Assembly (NCBI GenBank): GCA_913064945.1
Contig: CAJYAN010000013.1
Location: forward strand, 28,541 to 92,540
DNA length: 64,000 nucleotides
Reading direction: 5' to 3'
Source: an uncultured Gammaproteobacteria bacterium
GTDB lineage: Bacteria; Pseudomonadota; Gammaproteobacteria; UBA6429; Thiohalophilaceae
Shown here: piece by piece, positions 48,541 to 57,281 of the stretch
Numbering within the stretch: position 1 is the stretch's first letter
Layout: each line of letters opens with the position of its first letter
Translations under genes and position numbers: made by a program
Notes under the pieces: generated by a model
The model's database searches: none
The model's input: only the letters and a program-made list of their open reading frames with translations
Told to the model about the DNA's origin: nothing

Positions 48541-49227
48541 TTAATGACTATCCGTCAATTGAAAGCCTTGTCCGCGCACTGTAACAATTGTCGGCGCCGA
48601 GTTATATTGAGCCAGTTTTTTTCGTAGATTGCTTAAATGCATATCGATGCTACGATCATATTTTTCCAGCGACCGCCCCATGGCAGTCTCAGAGAGATAT
48701 TCCTTGCTGACAATATGTCCCGCTTTAGACACAAGTGACTGTAATAAATTAAATTCAGTGCTGGTAACCTCGAGCCGCTGCTGGTCGATAAAGGCTGTTC
48801 GTAAAGCGGGATGTAAAGTTAGGGAGCCAAGTTTTAATACGATGTTTGATGAGTGCTGACTGTTGGTCTGTGTCCGTCTTAAGATCGCCTTTAGACGCGC
48901 TAGAAGTTCACGTGGATTGAAAGGCTTGGGTAGGTAGTCATCCGCACCGATTTCAAGGCCAACTATGCGATCAATGTCATCCCCTTTTGCTGTCAGCATA
49001 AGGACCGGAACATTAGATTGACTGCGAATTCTGCGCAAGACTTCAAAACCGTCAATTTTAGGCAGCATGACATCCAGGATAATCACATCATGTTCCCCAG
49101 CAAGTGCCTGCTGTACACCCGAGTTGCCATCAAAGACACGTTCTACACTAAGGCTCTCTGCCTCCAGATATTCTGCCACCATGGCGGATAATTCACTATC
49201 ATCATCAATAATTAATACGCGTGTCAT
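48541..49227 (-). CDS. cpxR: Response regulator, CpxR-like
   Basis: This 228-residue OmpR/PhoB-family regulator has a receiver domain with Asp8-Asp10 acid cluster, phosphoacceptor Asp52 (LDVMLP) and a conserved Lys in LPKPF. The winged-helix DNA-binding domain (about 130-225) ends TIVTVRGQGFQLT. A CpxR box lies between it and the divergent spy/cpxP-like gene. Confidence 0.9.
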   Translation of the reverse strand: MTRVLIIDDDSELSAMVAEYLEAESLSVERVFDGNSGVQQALAGEHDVIILDVMLPKIDGFEVLRRIRSQSNVPVLMLTAKGDDIDRIVGLEIGADDYLPKPFNPRELLARLKAILRRTQTNSQHSSNIVLKLGSLTLHPALRTAFIDQQRLEVTSTEFNLLQSLVSKAGHIVSKEYLSETAMGRSLEKYDRSIDMHLSNLRKKLAQYNSAPTIVTVRGQGFQLTDSH

Positions 49228-49292
49228 ATGCTTATACTAAACCCTCCGTCATGTCTATATTCTGACATATCTAGCCACTTGTCGGTGAATTC

Positions 49293-49307
49293 TTTACATG
49301 AATTTAC
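49293..49307. promoter_or_regulatory. CpxR box between cpxR and spy-like gene
   Basis: TTTAC-ATGAA-TTTAC reads GTAAA-N5-GTAAA on the minus strand, an exact match to the CpxR consensus. It lies 66 bp from the cpxR start and 96 bp from the spy-like start, and could serve both divergent promoters. Confidence 0.85.
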
Positions 49308-49402
49308 GTTGTCCTGACGCTTATTTGCAGCTGGCTAGTGCATACTTTGGTTCAAGGTAGCAACAATGTTACCAGAACAAATTTCTTATTCAGGAGAACT
49401 TT

Positions 49403-49879
49403 ATGAAAAAGCGTAGTTGGATTATTGGTGCGATACTGTCAGGTACAATTCTAAGTCTGGGTATAGCAAATATAGCGAGTGCCTGTGGTGGCGGGCACGC
49501 GCGTCACGGTCATGGAAATCGAATGATGAATGTTATGGATAGCCTCAATTTGAATAATGAACAACGCCAGTCGATCATGAAAATCATGCAGGAACAGCGC
49601 AAGCTGATGATGTCAAAAAGAGCTGAGATGCGCAAAATTCGCAAGTCATTGCACGAACAGGCAAGTGCGAGTAATTTCAACGCCACCGAGGTACAAAGGC
49701 TGGCCACAGCAAAGGCAGAGATGATGAGTGCAATGATTGTCCAGCGAACCCGGAATATGAATAATATTCGCCATATCCTGACAGCCGAGCAAGTCAGCAA
49801 ACTCGATAGCATGCTATCGCACGGACACCGTCAGCATGAGAGGGCTGGCAGTATGCAGGAGGATTCAGACGCTAATTAG
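49403..49879 (+). CDS. Spy/CpxP-family periplasmic chaperone
   Basis: This 158-residue helical exported protein has a signal peptide (about 1-27, ending ASA-C) and two LTxxQ-like family motifs (LNLNNEQRQ near 49 and LTAEQVSKL near 127). A His/Gly-rich start of the mature protein (CGGGHARHGHGN) could bind metal. Spy and CpxP protect against misfolded envelope proteins and are induced by Cpx. The CpxR box upstream supports this. Confidence 0.88.
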   Translation: MKKRSWIIGAILSGTILSLGIANIASACGGGHARHGHGNRMMNVMDSLNLNNEQRQSIMKIMQEQRKLMMSKRAEMRKIRKSLHEQASASNFNATEVQRLATAKAEMMSAMIVQRTRNMNNIRHILTAEQVSKLDSMLSHGHRQHERAGSMQEDSDAN

Positions 49880-49900
49880 TCAACCATTCTTACGTCAGGC

Positions 49901-49942
49901 GAATATCGGTGCAGCATGTCGTTAATATGAGCACCGATATTC
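49901..49942 (+). terminator. Terminator-like hairpin after spy-like gene
   Basis: GAATATCGGTGC (49901-49912) and GCACCGATATTC (49931-49942) pair perfectly over 12 bp with an 18-nt loop. Only CTTTGG follows, so it is a weak terminator or an mRNA-stabilising hairpin. Confidence 0.6.
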
Positions 49943-50029
49943 CTTTGGCTTGTATTTTGAGTTATGCGTCATGGTTTCAATCAGGCAGTCTCAAGGTCCC
50001 TCTGGGTCAAATCCGGTTCTTTTTATGGC

Positions 50030-50044
50030 GCACAGTTACAGTGC
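50030..50044 (+). promoter_or_regulatory. NtrC-like site upstream of nirB
   Basis: GCAC-AGTTACA-GTGC fits the NtrC core. With flanks it reads CGCACAGT-N3-AGTGCG, nearly the same as the site upstream of nrtA. It is about 125 bp upstream of the sigma-54-like promoter. Confidence 0.65.
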
Positions 50045-50169
50045 GTTGCCTTCCACTTTGCCGACGACGCGCATCAGGATTGTGCGAAAAAGCAGGACCA
50101 TAGCAGGGGTCCTAAAACGACTAGACTAATTACTCAATGTAATCAAATAGATACGGTGCATGTGATGTC

Positions 50170-50185
50170 TGGCACATTTAGTGCA
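50170..50185 (+). promoter_or_regulatory. Sigma-54-like promoter of nirBD-nasA
   Basis: TGGCAC-ATTTA-GTGCA has a perfect -24 element and a -12 element with one mismatch (GTGC for TTGC), the same variant as at nrtA. GG and GC are 12 bases apart. Transcription would start near 50195, giving a leader of about 180 nt. Confidence 0.7.
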
Positions 50186-50242
50186 TCAGTACAAACAAGG
50201 TCTCAGCCAGAATGGACATATGTGTCGCTGGTCGGGTCAAGC

Positions 50243-50303
50243 ACCCAACGACGGGTAGTGATACAAACTGCTTTTGAATAATGAATTTTGGACAAAGGTG
50301 TCC
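50243..50303 (+). promoter_or_regulatory. ANTAR-target leader RNA upstream of nirB
   Basis: Hairpin 1 is ACCC-AACGAC-GGGT (50243-50256) and hairpin 2 is GGAC-AAAGGT-GTCC (50290-50303), 33 nt apart. Both hexaloops have A1 and G4. Hairpin 1 uses the same stem as that of the nasS leader, and hairpin 2 overlaps the terminator. Confidence 0.88.
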
Positions 50304-50343
50304 TTCCATTGGTTTTTTACCGACTGGAATGACACCTTTTTTT
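50294..50343 (+). terminator. Conditional terminator upstream of nirB
   Basis: AAAGGTGTC-TTCCA and TGGAA-GACACCTTT pair with small bulges, followed by a run of about seven T ending at 50343. It ends 32 bp before the nirB start. Confidence 0.9.
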
Positions 50344-50375
50344 GTGCCTGAAGAAACGGCCGGAGGAAACATGTC

Positions 50376-52838
50376 ATGGCGAAAGAACGTTTAGTAGTGA
50401 TTGGGAATGGTATGGCCGGCATCCGCACAGTGGAGGAGTTGCTAAAACTCACAACAGATGCCTATGACATTACAGTCATTGGCGAAGAGCCATATGGTAA
50501 CTATAACCGAATCATGTTGTCGCCTGTACTGGCAGGGGAAAAGACCATTGATCAGATTATGCTCAATGACGAACAATGGTATATCGATAATAACGTCCGC
50601 CTTATGAAGGGTCAGCGAGCTATCGAAATCGACCGTGTCAAAAGGTGCGTAGTGACACAAGACGGTAGTGTTACCGCCTATGATCGGCTGCTCATCGCAA
50701 CGGGTTCGAGCCCGTTTATCATTCCTGTCTCAGGGAATGACCTGGAAGGCGTGGTCTCGTTTCGCGATATCAAAGATGTCGATGCCATGCTCAAGGCTGC
50801 CGCGGATCGACAGCACGCTGTCGTCATCGGTGGCGGATTATTGGGCCTGGAAGCGGCCAATGGTTTGATACAACAGGGAATGAGTGTCACGGTAGTACAT
50901 ATTACGGACTCGTTAATGGAGCGTCAGCTGGATGAACCTGCAGCCGCCATGCTACGAAAATCGCTTGAAGGTCGTGGCTTGAACTTCTTAATGGGTGCCC
51001 AGACCGAGGCCATCATTGGCAAGAACCGCGTTGAAAGAGTTCGCTTCAAGGATGGTACCGAGATCTACGCTGACCTGGTAGTGATGGCCGTCGGAATTCG
51101 CCCCAATATCGAACTGGCAAAACTGGCCAAGATTCATTGTGGGCGGGGAATTGTGGTCAACGATACGATGCAGACTTTTGATCCAGTCATCTATGCCGTG
51201 GGCGAGTGCGTTGAACACCGCGGCTTGACTTACGGCCTTGTCGCGCCGTTATTTGAAATGGCCAAGGTCTGCGCCAATCACCTGGCAAAATACGGAATCG
51301 GCCGCTACGAAGGTTCCATGACGTCAACCAAACTCAAGGTTACAGGGATTGATCTGTTTTCCGCTGGTGACTTTAGTGGCAATGACAATACAGATGAGCT
51401 CGTCTTCCAGGATGCTTCCCGCGGAGTCTATCGTAAGCTGGTAGTCCAGGATAATCGCATTAAGGGTGCCGTGATGTACGGCGATACCATTGACGGCACC
51501 TGGTATTTTGACCTGATGCGTGATGAGACGGACATTAGTGATTTCCGTAATAATATTCTTTTTGGGCAGGCACATCTGGGAGATTCGGGTCATGGCAACG
51601 ACAATCGCGTTGCCAGTATGTCGGCAAGTGCAGAAATATGCGGCTGTAATGGTGTCTGTAAAGGCGATATCGTCAAGGCGATAACCGAAAAAAAACTCTT
51701 TACCCTGGACGATGTGCGCGCCCATACCAAGGCCTCCAGTTCCTGTGGGTCATGTACCGGACTGGTCGAAGCATTGTTAGCACATACTGTTGGCGGGGAG
51801 TATTCGGCTGCGCCCAGCAAAAAACCCATCTGCCAGTGCACCGATCATAGCCATGATGATATTCGTAGCGCAATCAAGGAACAGGGTTTGAAATCAATCC
51901 GCGCTATTATGGATAGCCTGGGATGGAAGTCTTCAGATGGTTGTAGCAAGTGTCGTCCGGCATTGAACTATTATTTAATTTGCCAGTGGCCTGCAGAAGG
52001 GCTTGATGATTATCAGTCCCGCTTCATTAATGAAAGAGCCCACGCCAATATCCAGAAAGATGGTACCTACTCCGTGATCCCCCGGATGTGGGGCGGTGGG
52101 ACCTCTCCCCGTGAATTACGCGCTATTGCCGAAGTGGCGGAAAAGTATCAGATAAAAACGGTACATGTTACCGGCGGACAACGCATCGCCTTATACGGAT
52201 TAAAAAAAGAAGAACTACCGAAAATATGGGGCGAGTTAAATCAGGCTGGTTTGGTGTCAGGTCATGCCTATGGCAAGGCGTTACGAACCGTTAAGACCTG
52301 TGTTGGACGTGAATGGTGCCGCTTTGGCACGCAGGATTCTACTCATCTGGGGATCGAACTGGAAAAAATGAGCTGGGGATCCTGGACACCACACAAATTT
52401 AAAATGGCAGCCTCCGGTTGTCCGCGTAACTGTGCCGAGGCAACGATCAAAGATTTTGGTGTGGTCTGTGTGGACTCGGGTTATGAACTGCACGTTGGTG
52501 GTAATGGCGGCATCAAAGTACGGGCTACCGATTATCTGTGCACAGTCAAAACCGAAGCCGAGGTCCTGGAGTATACCGCCGCCTATATGCAGATATACCG
52601 TGAAGAGGCGCATTATCTGGAGCGGACCGCACCATGGATTGAACGCGTTGGCCTGACATATGTAAAAGAAAAGATTGTCGAAGATGAAGCCAATCGTAAA
52701 TCACTTGCCGCGCGTTTTATTGAGTCACAAAAATATATGCAGGACGACCCCTGGGAAGAACGCGCCAAGGGTGGTGATAAGCATGAGTTTGAACCAATGA
52801 AGACTATTACGCCGCATAAAGAAACGGTCGAAGTCTAA
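50376..52838 (+). CDS. nirB: Nitrite reductase (NAD(P)H) large subunit
   Basis: NirB reduces nitrite to ammonium in the cytoplasm. The 820-residue protein has an N-terminal FAD/NAD(P)H oxidoreductase region (VVIGNGMAGIRTVEEL; GGGLLGLEAANGL), two bacterioferredoxin-like [2Fe-2S] segments (CGCNGVCKGD and CQCTDH with later Cys pairs), and a C-terminal sirohaem/[4Fe-4S] domain with Cys in CVGREWCRFG and CPRNCAE. An AGGA ribosome-binding site precedes ATG 50376. It is the first gene behind the third ANTAR leader. Confidence 0.96.
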   Translation: MAKERLVVIGNGMAGIRTVEELLKLTTDAYDITVIGEEPYGNYNRIMLSPVLAGEKTIDQIMLNDEQWYIDNNVRLMKGQRAIEIDRVKRCVVTQDGSVTAYDRLLIATGSSPFIIPVSGNDLEGVVSFRDIKDVDAMLKAAADRQHAVVIGGGLLGLEAANGLIQQGMSVTVVHITDSLMERQLDEPAAAMLRKSLEGRGLNFLMGAQTEAIIGKNRVERVRFKDGTEIYADLVVMAVGIRPNIELAKLAKIHCGRGIVVNDTMQTFDPVIYAVGECVEHRGLTYGLVAPLFEMAKVCANHLAKYGIGRYEGSMTSTKLKVTGIDLFSAGDFSGNDNTDELVFQDASRGVYRKLVVQDNRIKGAVMYGDTIDGTWYFDLMRDETDISDFRNNILFGQAHLGDSGHGNDNRVASMSASAEICGCNGVCKGDIVKAITEKKLFTLDDVRAHTKASSSCGSCTGLVEALLAHTVGGEYSAAPSKKPICQCTDHSHDDIRSAIKEQGLKSIRAIMDSLGWKSSDGCSKCRPALNYYLICQWPAEGLDDYQSRFINERAHANIQKDGTYSVIPRMWGGGTSPRELRAIAEVAEKYQIKTVHVTGGQRIALYGLKKEELPKIWGELNQAGLVSGHAYGKALRTVKTCVGREWCRFGTQDSTHLGIELEKMSWGSWTPHKFKMAASGCPRNCAEATIKDFGVVCVDSGYELHVGGNGGIKVRATDYLCTVKTEAEVLEYTAAYMQIYREEAHYLERTAPWIERVGLTYVKEKIVEDEANRKSLAARFIESQKYMQDDPWEERAKGGDKHEFEPMKTITPHKETVEV

Positions 52839-52855
52839 CTACAGGAGCCGTCAGT

Positions 52856-53203
52856 ATGTCTGTCGCAAAAAGTCAAGATCAGTGGGTCGTCGTCGGAACG
52901 ATTAGCGACATCCCTAAATTAGGTGCCAGAGTTGTCAGGCTTGAAGCGGGTGATATTGCCGTATTTCGAACCGCCGATGACAAGATATTTGCCTTGCGAG
53001 ATCAGTGTCCCCATAAAGGGGGTCCATTGTCGCAGGGAATAGTCCATGGTGATCGTGTCGCCTGTCCCTTACATGACTGGAAGATTAGTCTTAACAGTGG
53101 CATTGCGGTGGCGCCGGACGAAGGCTGTGCGGCACGTTTTCCGATTAGACTTGAAGGTGAGACGATATATTTGTCGCTACAGTCTTCTGACGTCGCCGCA
53201 TAA
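52856..53203 (+). CDS. nirD: Nitrite reductase small subunit NirD with intact Rieske site
   Basis: This 115-residue partner of NirB is a Rieske-type beta fold. Cys51/His53 (CPH) and Cys70/His73 (CPLH) are all present, so a [2Fe-2S] centre is likely. Many NirD proteins, including that of E. coli, have lost these ligands. It lies 17 bp after nirB. Confidence 0.92.
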   Translation: MSVAKSQDQWVVVGTISDIPKLGARVVRLEAGDIAVFRTADDKIFALRDQCPHKGGPLSQGIVHGDRVACPLHDWKISLNSGIAVAPDEGCAARFPIRLEGETIYLSLQSSDVAA

Positions 53204-53215
53204 GAAGGAAGCATC

Positions 53216-55396
53216 ATGTTATTTGGTCGTAAGCATAAGAATCCGATTAAAATCACTGACAAGGGTGTTGTTGAGTGGAAATATACGACTTGTGGATATT
53301 GCTCAACAGGTTGCTCTATTGAAGTGGGGCTAGATGATAAAGGCGAGGCAGTCGCTTCTCGTGGAGTTGGGGGTGCGGATGTCAATCGCGGCAAGTTATG
53401 TTTAAAAGGTATTTTTGAGCATGAACTATTTCGCAGTGCCGGGCGGGGTAAGCAGCCTTTGATAAGAACCCGTCGATTTGACAAGTTCAAGACGACAACC
53501 TGGGATAGAGCCCTGGACAGGACGGCGGCAGAAATACAGCGTATCCAATCGACCTATGGACGCGATGCCTTCGCAATTGTCTCCACTGGGCAGATTATGA
53601 CCGAAGAATTTTATACCCTGGGAAAACTGACTCGCGGTGTTATCGGCACTAATAACTATGACGGTAATACAACGCTTTGTATGTCTTCCGCTGTATCTGG
53701 CTATAAGCGATCTTTTGGCTCTGATGGCCCACCTGGCTGTTATGACGATTTTGAGCACACAGAATGCTTATTGGCCATTGGTTCGAATCTTCCAGAACAA
53801 CACCCGATTATTTACTGGCGCTTACAACAGGCAATGGAAAAAAGAAAATTTCCGCTCATTGTTATCGATCCAAGAGTTACGATGCTGGCACAGATGGCCG
53901 ATATGCATTTACCTATCACGCCGGGTACCGATGTCGTATTACTGAATGCATTAGCCCATGTCATTTTGGCAGAAGGGCTCGAAGATCGACGCTATATAGC
54001 CGCGCATACCAATGGTGCCGAAGAATTTGAAGCGCTGGTCGCTCAATACGACCCGGTGACGGCTTCACGTATTTGCGGAATTGATGAAGATACAATTCGA
54101 AACGTTGCTCGTCTCTATGCCAGGGCGGGATCGGCAATGACTATATGGACAATGGGAATCAACCAAAGCACGCACGGCTCAGATGGAGTTGTCGGTATAA
54201 ATAATCTGAACTTGATCACTGGCAATATAGGTAAACCAGGTGGGACTAGCCTGTCGATAACGGGCCAGTGTAATGCAATGGGGACTCGTGAGTGGTCCTC
54301 CTGTTCCGGTCTGCCAGGCTATCGGACCCTTGAAAAGGAAAAAGATAGGCAGGAGATTGCCGATTTCTGGGGAATCGATGCGGATTTTTTCCCTGAAAAA
54401 CGCGGCCTTTTTCAAACCGATATATTTCCTGCAATCGAAACAGGGCAGATAAAGGGACTGTGGCTCATCGCGACAAATCCCATGACATCAATGACCAACA
54501 CGGCACGTATCCGTAAGACGCTTGAAAAGCTGGAATTCCTTGTCGTACAGGACGCCTATGAAGATGTGGAAACAAATGAGTACAGTCACGTCTATTTTCC
54601 GGCGGCAGTTTGGGCGGAAAAGGAGGGCTGTTTTACAAATACTGAACGCCGAGTCAATTTAATAAGCAATGTTGTCAAGCCATATGAAGACTCCAGGCCG
54701 GATTTATGGATATTTAATCAGATGGCAAAGCGTTTTGATCAGGGCCGTAAGATAATATTCCCTGAGACGGCCTCTGCAGTATTTGATGAACTGCGGCAGC
54801 TCTCAAAAGGACGAATGCTGGATTATTCCGGTATGAGTTATGATAAGATTGAAGAGCAACGTGGTATTCAATGGCCATGTACGGAAGGTGCAGAATCCGG
54901 ATCACCTCGATTATATACTGACGGGAAGTTTGAGTATGAGGATGGTAAGGCAAAACTTATTCCATTGCTATTTATTGATAATAATGAACGTCCTGACGAA
55001 GACTATCCATTCTGGTTAAATAGCGGTCGAGTCGTCGAGCATTTCCATACACGGACACGTACGGGCAAGGTCGGCAACTTAAATAAGTTTAGCCCAACCC
55101 CGTATATGGAAATGAATCCCGATGCGGCCAAAGAATTGGCCATTGACCATGGTAGCTATGTACGTCTGACATCTCGTCGTGGTGATGCCGTCGTCATGGT
55201 TCAGCTGACGCAGCGCGTGCCCCCCAATATGGTCTTTATTCCATTCCATTTTCATGAGTGTGTCAATCGTATTGCCCTGGGTTTGCTCGATCCACATTCC
55301 CGGCAACCTGCCTTTAAACAAGCGGCGGTCAGAGTTGAGCCTATTGTTGATCAGGAATCAGCGAGTGTACGCAATGTTGCGGCACGTTCGTTTTAG
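53216..55396 (+). CDS. nasA: Assimilatory nitrate reductase catalytic subunit (NasA/NarB type)
   Basis: This 726-residue molybdenum bis-MGD enzyme reduces nitrate to nitrite. One [4Fe-4S] cluster is bound by Cys26, Cys29, Cys33 and Cys62. The Mo ligand Cys155 lies in TTLCMSSAV. The C-terminal molybdopterin-dinucleotide domain has NSGRVVEHFHTRTRTG. No twin-arginine signal is present, so it is cytoplasmic. It lacks the C-terminal [2Fe-2S] domain of long NasA forms. Its usual flavoprotein partner is absent; a ferredoxin-like/membrane protein follows 20 bp later. Confidence 0.92.
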   Translation: MLFGRKHKNPIKITDKGVVEWKYTTCGYCSTGCSIEVGLDDKGEAVASRGVGGADVNRGKLCLKGIFEHELFRSAGRGKQPLIRTRRFDKFKTTTWDRALDRTAAEIQRIQSTYGRDAFAIVSTGQIMTEEFYTLGKLTRGVIGTNNYDGNTTLCMSSAVSGYKRSFGSDGPPGCYDDFEHTECLLAIGSNLPEQHPIIYWRLQQAMEKRKFPLIVIDPRVTMLAQMADMHLPITPGTDVVLLNALAHVILAEGLEDRRYIAAHTNGAEEFEALVAQYDPVTASRICGIDEDTIRNVARLYARAGSAMTIWTMGINQSTHGSDGVVGINNLNLITGNIGKPGGTSLSITGQCNAMGTREWSSCSGLPGYRTLEKEKDRQEIADFWGIDADFFPEKRGLFQTDIFPAIETGQIKGLWLIATNPMTSMTNTARIRKTLEKLEFLVVQDAYEDVETNEYSHVYFPAAVWAEKEGCFTNTERRVNLISNVVKPYEDSRPDLWIFNQMAKRFDQGRKIIFPETASAVFDELRQLSKGRMLDYSGMSYDKIEEQRGIQWPCTEGAESGSPRLYTDGKFEYEDGKAKLIPLLFIDNNERPDEDYPFWLNSGRVVEHFHTRTRTGKVGNLNKFSPTPYMEMNPDAAKELAIDHGSYVRLTSRRGDAVVMVQLTQRVPPNMVFIPFHFHECVNRIALGLLDPHSRQPAFKQAAVRVEPIVDQESASVRNVAARSF

Positions 55397-55415
55397 TATA
55401 AATATATAGAGAAGA

Positions 55416-57230
55416 ATGATGTTTAAAGTTCGTGATGATGAACCTGAGTACGCCTTTGTCCCTGTCGCCGATGGACCTGTCAGAAATCGTTATGGAGAGT
55501 ATATCAACCTTGCCGAAGAAAATTCAGTTCTGGTTGGGAAGACACTTAACATAAATGGTGATAACGGTATCAGCGACAATCCAAATCGGTATAAGCAACA
55601 CGGTTTTTATTTTAATGCCGATAACTGTATATCTTGTCATGCATGTGAATCAGCCTGTAGTGAGAAAAACAATCTTCCGCCTTATCTGGCGTATCGTTCC
55701 GTCGGTTATGTTGAAGGTGGTAGCTATCCAAGTTATACCCGCCTTAACATATCAATGGCCTGTAATCACTGCGACGATCCAGTTTGTCTCAAAGGCTGCC
55801 CGACTCGTGCGTATACAAAGTTTGCTGAGTATGGGGCTGTATTACAGGACCCGGATATTTGCTTTGGCTGTGGTTACTGTACCTGGGTATGTCCTTATAA
55901 TGCTCCACAACTTGATGTTGAAAAGGGGCATGTGCATAAGTGCAATATGTGCGTCGACCGGCTTGAAGTCGGTTTAAAACCGGCCTGTTCATCCGCTTGC
56001 CTGGCGGGCGCTCTGGATTTTGGTGTCATTGAAACGTTGCCTGATAACCGCCAGCAACTCAAAACACAAATCCCCGGTTTTCCGACGCCAGAGATTACCC
56101 ACCCTAACATAAGATTTCAGCAAACAAAGAGTTTGCCGGATGAGTTAAAACGAACAGATTCTATTGCCTTAAAATATCGTCGTCATAGCGCGCAAGGAGA
56201 GTATGTTACCGAAGTTGACACGAGCAAGACAGATGGCAGACGTCACTGGAATCTACGCAAGTTATTGTCGTCGCATGAAAATGCACATATTATATTTACA
56301 CTGTGCACACAGACTACGATTGGGGCTTTTATGCTGATGGTATTAGGTCCATTGATCGGGCTTCCGGGCCTCAGGATTGATGCGATCTTTTCATGGCCAC
56401 TAGCTATCAGCATGCTTTTTATTATGAGTTTTGGAATGGCTAAACTCAACCTTCATCTCGGTAGGCCTTTACGCTTCTATCGGGGCTTCTATAATTGGCG
56501 ATTATCTCCAGTAAGTCGAGAAATTGCAGGCGTGACATTATTTTTTGCCGGCTTCGCAGGATATTGCTTGTTTTCGATCTTTGATAATCATGTATCGATG
56601 CTACTAAAGCAGGCTGCTACCGTCACCGCCATTATTGGGGGAAGTGTGGGGATGTTTTATATGATAAAACTATACCTGATTCCGGCACGACCTTTCTGGA
56701 ACCACTGGCAAACTGCAAGCAGTTTCACCGGGACCGCGCTTGTACTTGGTGCATGCTTAATTGCACTAGTTACACTAACAGGAACAGGTCTGGAGCAGAG
56801 CAGCGTACGCTCACAGCAATTATCCTCAGTTGTCCTGGCAGGGTTAAGTCTTGAGGCCATTGGTTTAGTTTTTCATGCCTATGCGATGAAAAAACAGGGC
56901 GGTGAGGGCGGGGCATCATTTTTTGAACAGATTTCGCGTTATGGTAAAACCTACTGGTTACGTAATGGCCTGCTCAGTATTAATATTCTTATAATGGGTA
57001 TGGTTATATACCTGGGCTTACACGGTACGATAGGCATAATGTTGGCTGTGCTTGTGCTGATGTCGATTTTAGTTTCGTGTATTCTTGGCCGCGCTCTGTT
57101 TTATGTGCTTGTAATACCTACAACAATGCCGGGCGCCTTTTTCTGGCGGAATAAAGGTTTTGAGGAACATGCAAAACAGAGTGGTCTGGCTAATATGCCA
57201 CAAACGGGCGTTGTCCCTGACAAACATTAA
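55416..57230 (+). CDS. DmsB-DmsC-like fusion: four-cluster ferredoxin plus quinol-oxidising anchor
   Basis: The N-terminal half of this 604-residue protein has four Cys groups for four [4Fe-4S] clusters (CISCHACESAC, CNHCDDPVCLKGCP, CFGCGYCTWVCP, CNMC...CSSAC), as in DmsB. The C-terminal part (about 285-585) has about eight transmembrane helices of the DmsC/NrfD-like quinol dehydrogenase type. No signal peptide is seen, so the Fe-S part should face the cytoplasm. Placed directly after the nitrate reductase, it probably feeds quinol electrons to NasA. ATG 55419 is an equally possible start. Confidence 0.85.
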   Translation: MMFKVRDDEPEYAFVPVADGPVRNRYGEYINLAEENSVLVGKTLNINGDNGISDNPNRYKQHGFYFNADNCISCHACESACSEKNNLPPYLAYRSVGYVEGGSYPSYTRLNISMACNHCDDPVCLKGCPTRAYTKFAEYGAVLQDPDICFGCGYCTWVCPYNAPQLDVEKGHVHKCNMCVDRLEVGLKPACSSACLAGALDFGVIETLPDNRQQLKTQIPGFPTPEITHPNIRFQQTKSLPDELKRTDSIALKYRRHSAQGEYVTEVDTSKTDGRRHWNLRKLLSSHENAHIIFTLCTQTTIGAFMLMVLGPLIGLPGLRIDAIFSWPLAISMLFIMSFGMAKLNLHLGRPLRFYRGFYNWRLSPVSREIAGVTLFFAGFAGYCLFSIFDNHVSMLLKQAATVTAIIGGSVGMFYMIKLYLIPARPFWNHWQTASSFTGTALVLGACLIALVTLTGTGLEQSSVRSQQLSSVVLAGLSLEAIGLVFHAYAMKKQGGEGGASFFEQISRYGKTYWLRNGLLSINILIMGMVIYLGLHGTIGIMLAVLVLMSILVSCILGRALFYVLVIPTTMPGAFFWRNKGFEEHAKQSGLANMPQTGVVPDKH

Positions 57231-57259
57231 TTTTATCGATACTCAATTCTAATTCTGCA

Positions 57260-57281
57260 ATACCGCTTTAAAACGCGGTAT
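57260..57281 (+). terminator. Hairpin after nitrate operon
   Basis: ATACCGC and GCGGTAT pair over 7 bp around TTTAAAAC, 30 bp after the last stop codon. No T-run follows, so termination efficiency is doubtful. Confidence 0.5.

Noticed and set aside
49964..50281. 105-codon frame upstream of nirB
   Set aside because: It overlaps the NtrC-like site, the sigma-54-like promoter and the ANTAR leader, and has no protein features.
55416..57230. Dimethyl sulfoxide or polysulfide reductase operon
   Set aside because: The preceding catalytic subunit has no Tat signal and the Cys-ligand, NarB-like pattern of assimilatory nitrate reductase, next to nirBD and nrtABC.
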